From SIG673 sp045653945 (GTDB lineage Bacteria; Bacillota; Clostridia; Oscillospirales; CAG-272), in contig JAZOML010000034.1 of the NCBI GenBank assembly GCA_045653945.1, positions 1 through 7,597 on the forward strand: DNA of 7,597 nt, in the 5' to 3' direction. The first letter of the stretch is position 1. The number at the start of each line of letters is the position of its first letter. Shown piece after piece: positions 6,479-7,597 of the stretch. Made by a program: the position numbers and the translations under genes. The notes beneath the pieces were generated by a model that saw only the letters and a list, made by a program, of their open reading frames with translations, had not been told where the DNA came from and ran no database searches.

Positions 6479-7597
6479 TTATTCTTCAGTTTTATATGTG
6501 ATAATCGGTGCAGCTTTACTTTTTACCGTATCCTCAGTTATGGTAACCTTTGCAACGTTGCTTTGAGAGGGAATTTCAAACATTATATCAAGCATTGTTT
6601 CCTCGATAATTGCACGAAGTCCTCTTGCTCCCGTTTGACGTTCAATAGCCTTTTCAGCTATCGCTTTAAATGCTCCGTCGGTAAATTCAAGCTCAACGTT
6701 ATCAAGTTCAAATAGCTTTTTATACTGCTTTTCTATTGAGTTTTTAGGCTCACGAAGTATTCTTACAAGTGCATCATTATCAAGATTATCAAGGCTTACT
6801 ATTATCGGAAGGCGTCCGACAAGCTCGGGAATAAGTCCGAATTTTATTACGTCGTGTGGGGTTACGTCCTTATAGGGTGAGCTTGAAAGCTTTTCGGTTT
6901 TACCCGTAACCTTTCCGCCAAAGCCCATTGATGAGCCTCCCTTACGGTTTTCAATAAGATCCTGTATAGTGTCAAATGCGCCACCGCAAATAAATAGAAT
7001 ATTTTCAGTATTTATCTTGATAAATTCTTGATTTGGGTGCTTTCTTCCCCCCTGAGGCGGTACGTTTGCGACAGTTCCCTCAAGAATTTTAAGAAGCGCC
7101 TGCTGTACTCCCTCACCCGAAACATCTCTTGTGATAGAACGATTTTCGGAGCGTCGGGAAATTTTATCAATTTCATCTATATAAATAATTCCCATTTCCG
7201 CAAGTTCAACGTCAAAATCCGCCGCCTGAATTAAGCGGAGCAGGATATTTTCAACGTCCTCACCAACGTATCCTGCCTCGGTCAAGGTGGTAGCGTCGGC
7301 AATGGCGAAAGGAACCTTCATAGAGCGAGCCAGCGTCTGGGCCAGATGAGTCTTACCGCTGCCGGTAGGGCCGATCATCAGAATGTTGCTCTTCTGGATC
7401 TCCACGTCATCCTGGGGAAACATGATGCGCTTATAGTGGTTGTAGACAGCCACGCACAGCGCGATCTTTGCACGATCCTGTCCAATGACATACTGATCCA
7501 GCGCCGCTTTCATTTCTGCAGGAGTAGGCAGGCCACCCTCCAGATCAAAGCGCTCACCGGCTTCCTGATTTTCCTGTTCTTCCTCAATCAGTTCGGC
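6479..7597 (-). CDS. clpX: ClpX, ATP-dependent unfoldase subunit of ClpXP (5' end outside window)
   Basis: ClpX is the hexameric AAA+ unfoldase that recognises tagged proteins and feeds them to the ClpP protease. The frame runs from the window edge to a TAA at 6481-6479, giving 372 residues. An internal ATG at 7513 is not the start: 28 in-frame residues upstream include the conserved LPTPAE that precedes LDQYVIGQ. The N-terminal zinc-binding domain, some 50 residues, is beyond the window. In fragment numbering, Walker A GPTGSGKT is at 76-83, the pore loop GYVG at 109-112 and Walker B IIYIDEID at 137-144. Further on are the GGRKHP loop, the IGF-like SMGFGG region that contacts ClpP, GLIPELVGRLP and the sensor-2 GARGLRAI. 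All key residues are intact. Base composition and leucine codons change sharply near 7220-7300, described separately. Whether clpP or tig lie upstream, as often in Firmicutes, cannot be seen. Confidence 0.96.
   Translation of the reverse strand, partial: AELIEEEQENQEAGERFDLEGGLPTPAEMKAALDQYVIGQDRAKIALCVAVYNHYKRIMFPQDDVEIQKSNILMIGPTGSGKTHLAQTLARSMKVPFAIADATTLTEAGYVGEDVENILLRLIQAADFDVELAEMGIIYIDEIDKISRRSENRSITRDVSGEGVQQALLKILEGTVANVPPQGGRKHPNQEFIKINTENILFICGGAFDTIQDLIENRKGGSSMGFGGKVTGKTEKLSSSPYKDVTPHDVIKFGLIPELVGRLPIIVSLDNLDNDALVRILREPKNSIEKQYKKLFELDNVELEFTDGAFKAIAEKAIERQTGARGLRAIIEETMLDIMFEIPSQSNVAKVTITEDTVKSKAAPIITYKTEE
7220..7300. other. Composition and codon-use junction inside clpX
   Basis: Counting bases, 7261-7597 is about 55% GC and 6481-7200 about 40%. 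In the clpX reading frame, 9 of the 12 leucine codons upstream of the junction are CTG, while none of the 19 after it are (nearly all CTT). The frame and conserved protein motifs continue unbroken across it. The change falls in the strongly conserved block encoding LTEAGYVGEDVENILL. Either intragenic recombination or joining of two different genomes in assembly could produce this. Confidence 0.7.

Noticed and set aside
7511..7513. ATG at 7513 as the start of clpX
   Set aside because: The frame continues upstream with residues conserved in ClpX (LPTPAE directly before it), so this methionine is internal.

Overview
The window reads as chromosomal DNA of a low-to-mid-GC Gram-positive anaerobe, most likely a gut clostridium of the Oscillospiraceae/Ruminococcaceae type. 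This rests on AAGGAG-type ribosome binding sites, sigma-A promoters with extended -10 elements, a Lys/Arg-Leu-rich signal peptide typical of that group, a diderm-independent lipoprotein signal, and close neighbours of clostridial dusB, trxA, trxB and clpX type. The taxonomic call is an inference; no 16S or other marker is present.

Layout. (1) 1-1146, minus strand: the N-terminal 382 codons of a secreted protein with a signal peptide and beta-rich, possibly lectin-like (concanavalin/LamG-type) domains; its C-terminus lies outside the window. (2) 1147-1433: a divergent regulatory region with one good promoter on each strand. (3) 1434-3058, plus: a two-gene operon with a TAATG stop-start overlap, an HD-domain phosphohydrolase followed by a DusB-type tRNA-dihydrouridine synthase. 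(4) 3177-5063, plus: a gene with its own promoter and terminator encoding a 628-residue lipoprotein. It has a trigger-factor-type FKBP domain, a trigger-factor-type helical chaperone domain and a C-terminal tail of aromatic/glycine cell-wall-binding-like repeats. This is the most unusual gene here. (5) 5178-6417, plus: thioredoxin and thioredoxin reductase, one base apart. (6) 6436-6470: a long perfect hairpin that can end transcription from both sides. (7) 6479-7597, minus: clpX without its N-terminal zinc-binding domain, cut by the window edge. The first third of the visible clpX is about 55% GC and uses CTG for leucine; the rest is about 40% GC and never uses CTG, so the gene looks mosaic.

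How the genes fit together. Three of the five units concern protein folding and quality control: an exported foldase/chaperone that appears tethered to the membrane and perhaps to the wall, the cytoplasmic thioredoxin system, and the ClpXP unfoldase. No direct interaction can be read from the sequence. The large exported protein at 1-1146 is the kind of client such a foldase would serve, but that is inference. No RNA genes, insertion sequences, CRISPR arrays or phage genes were seen.
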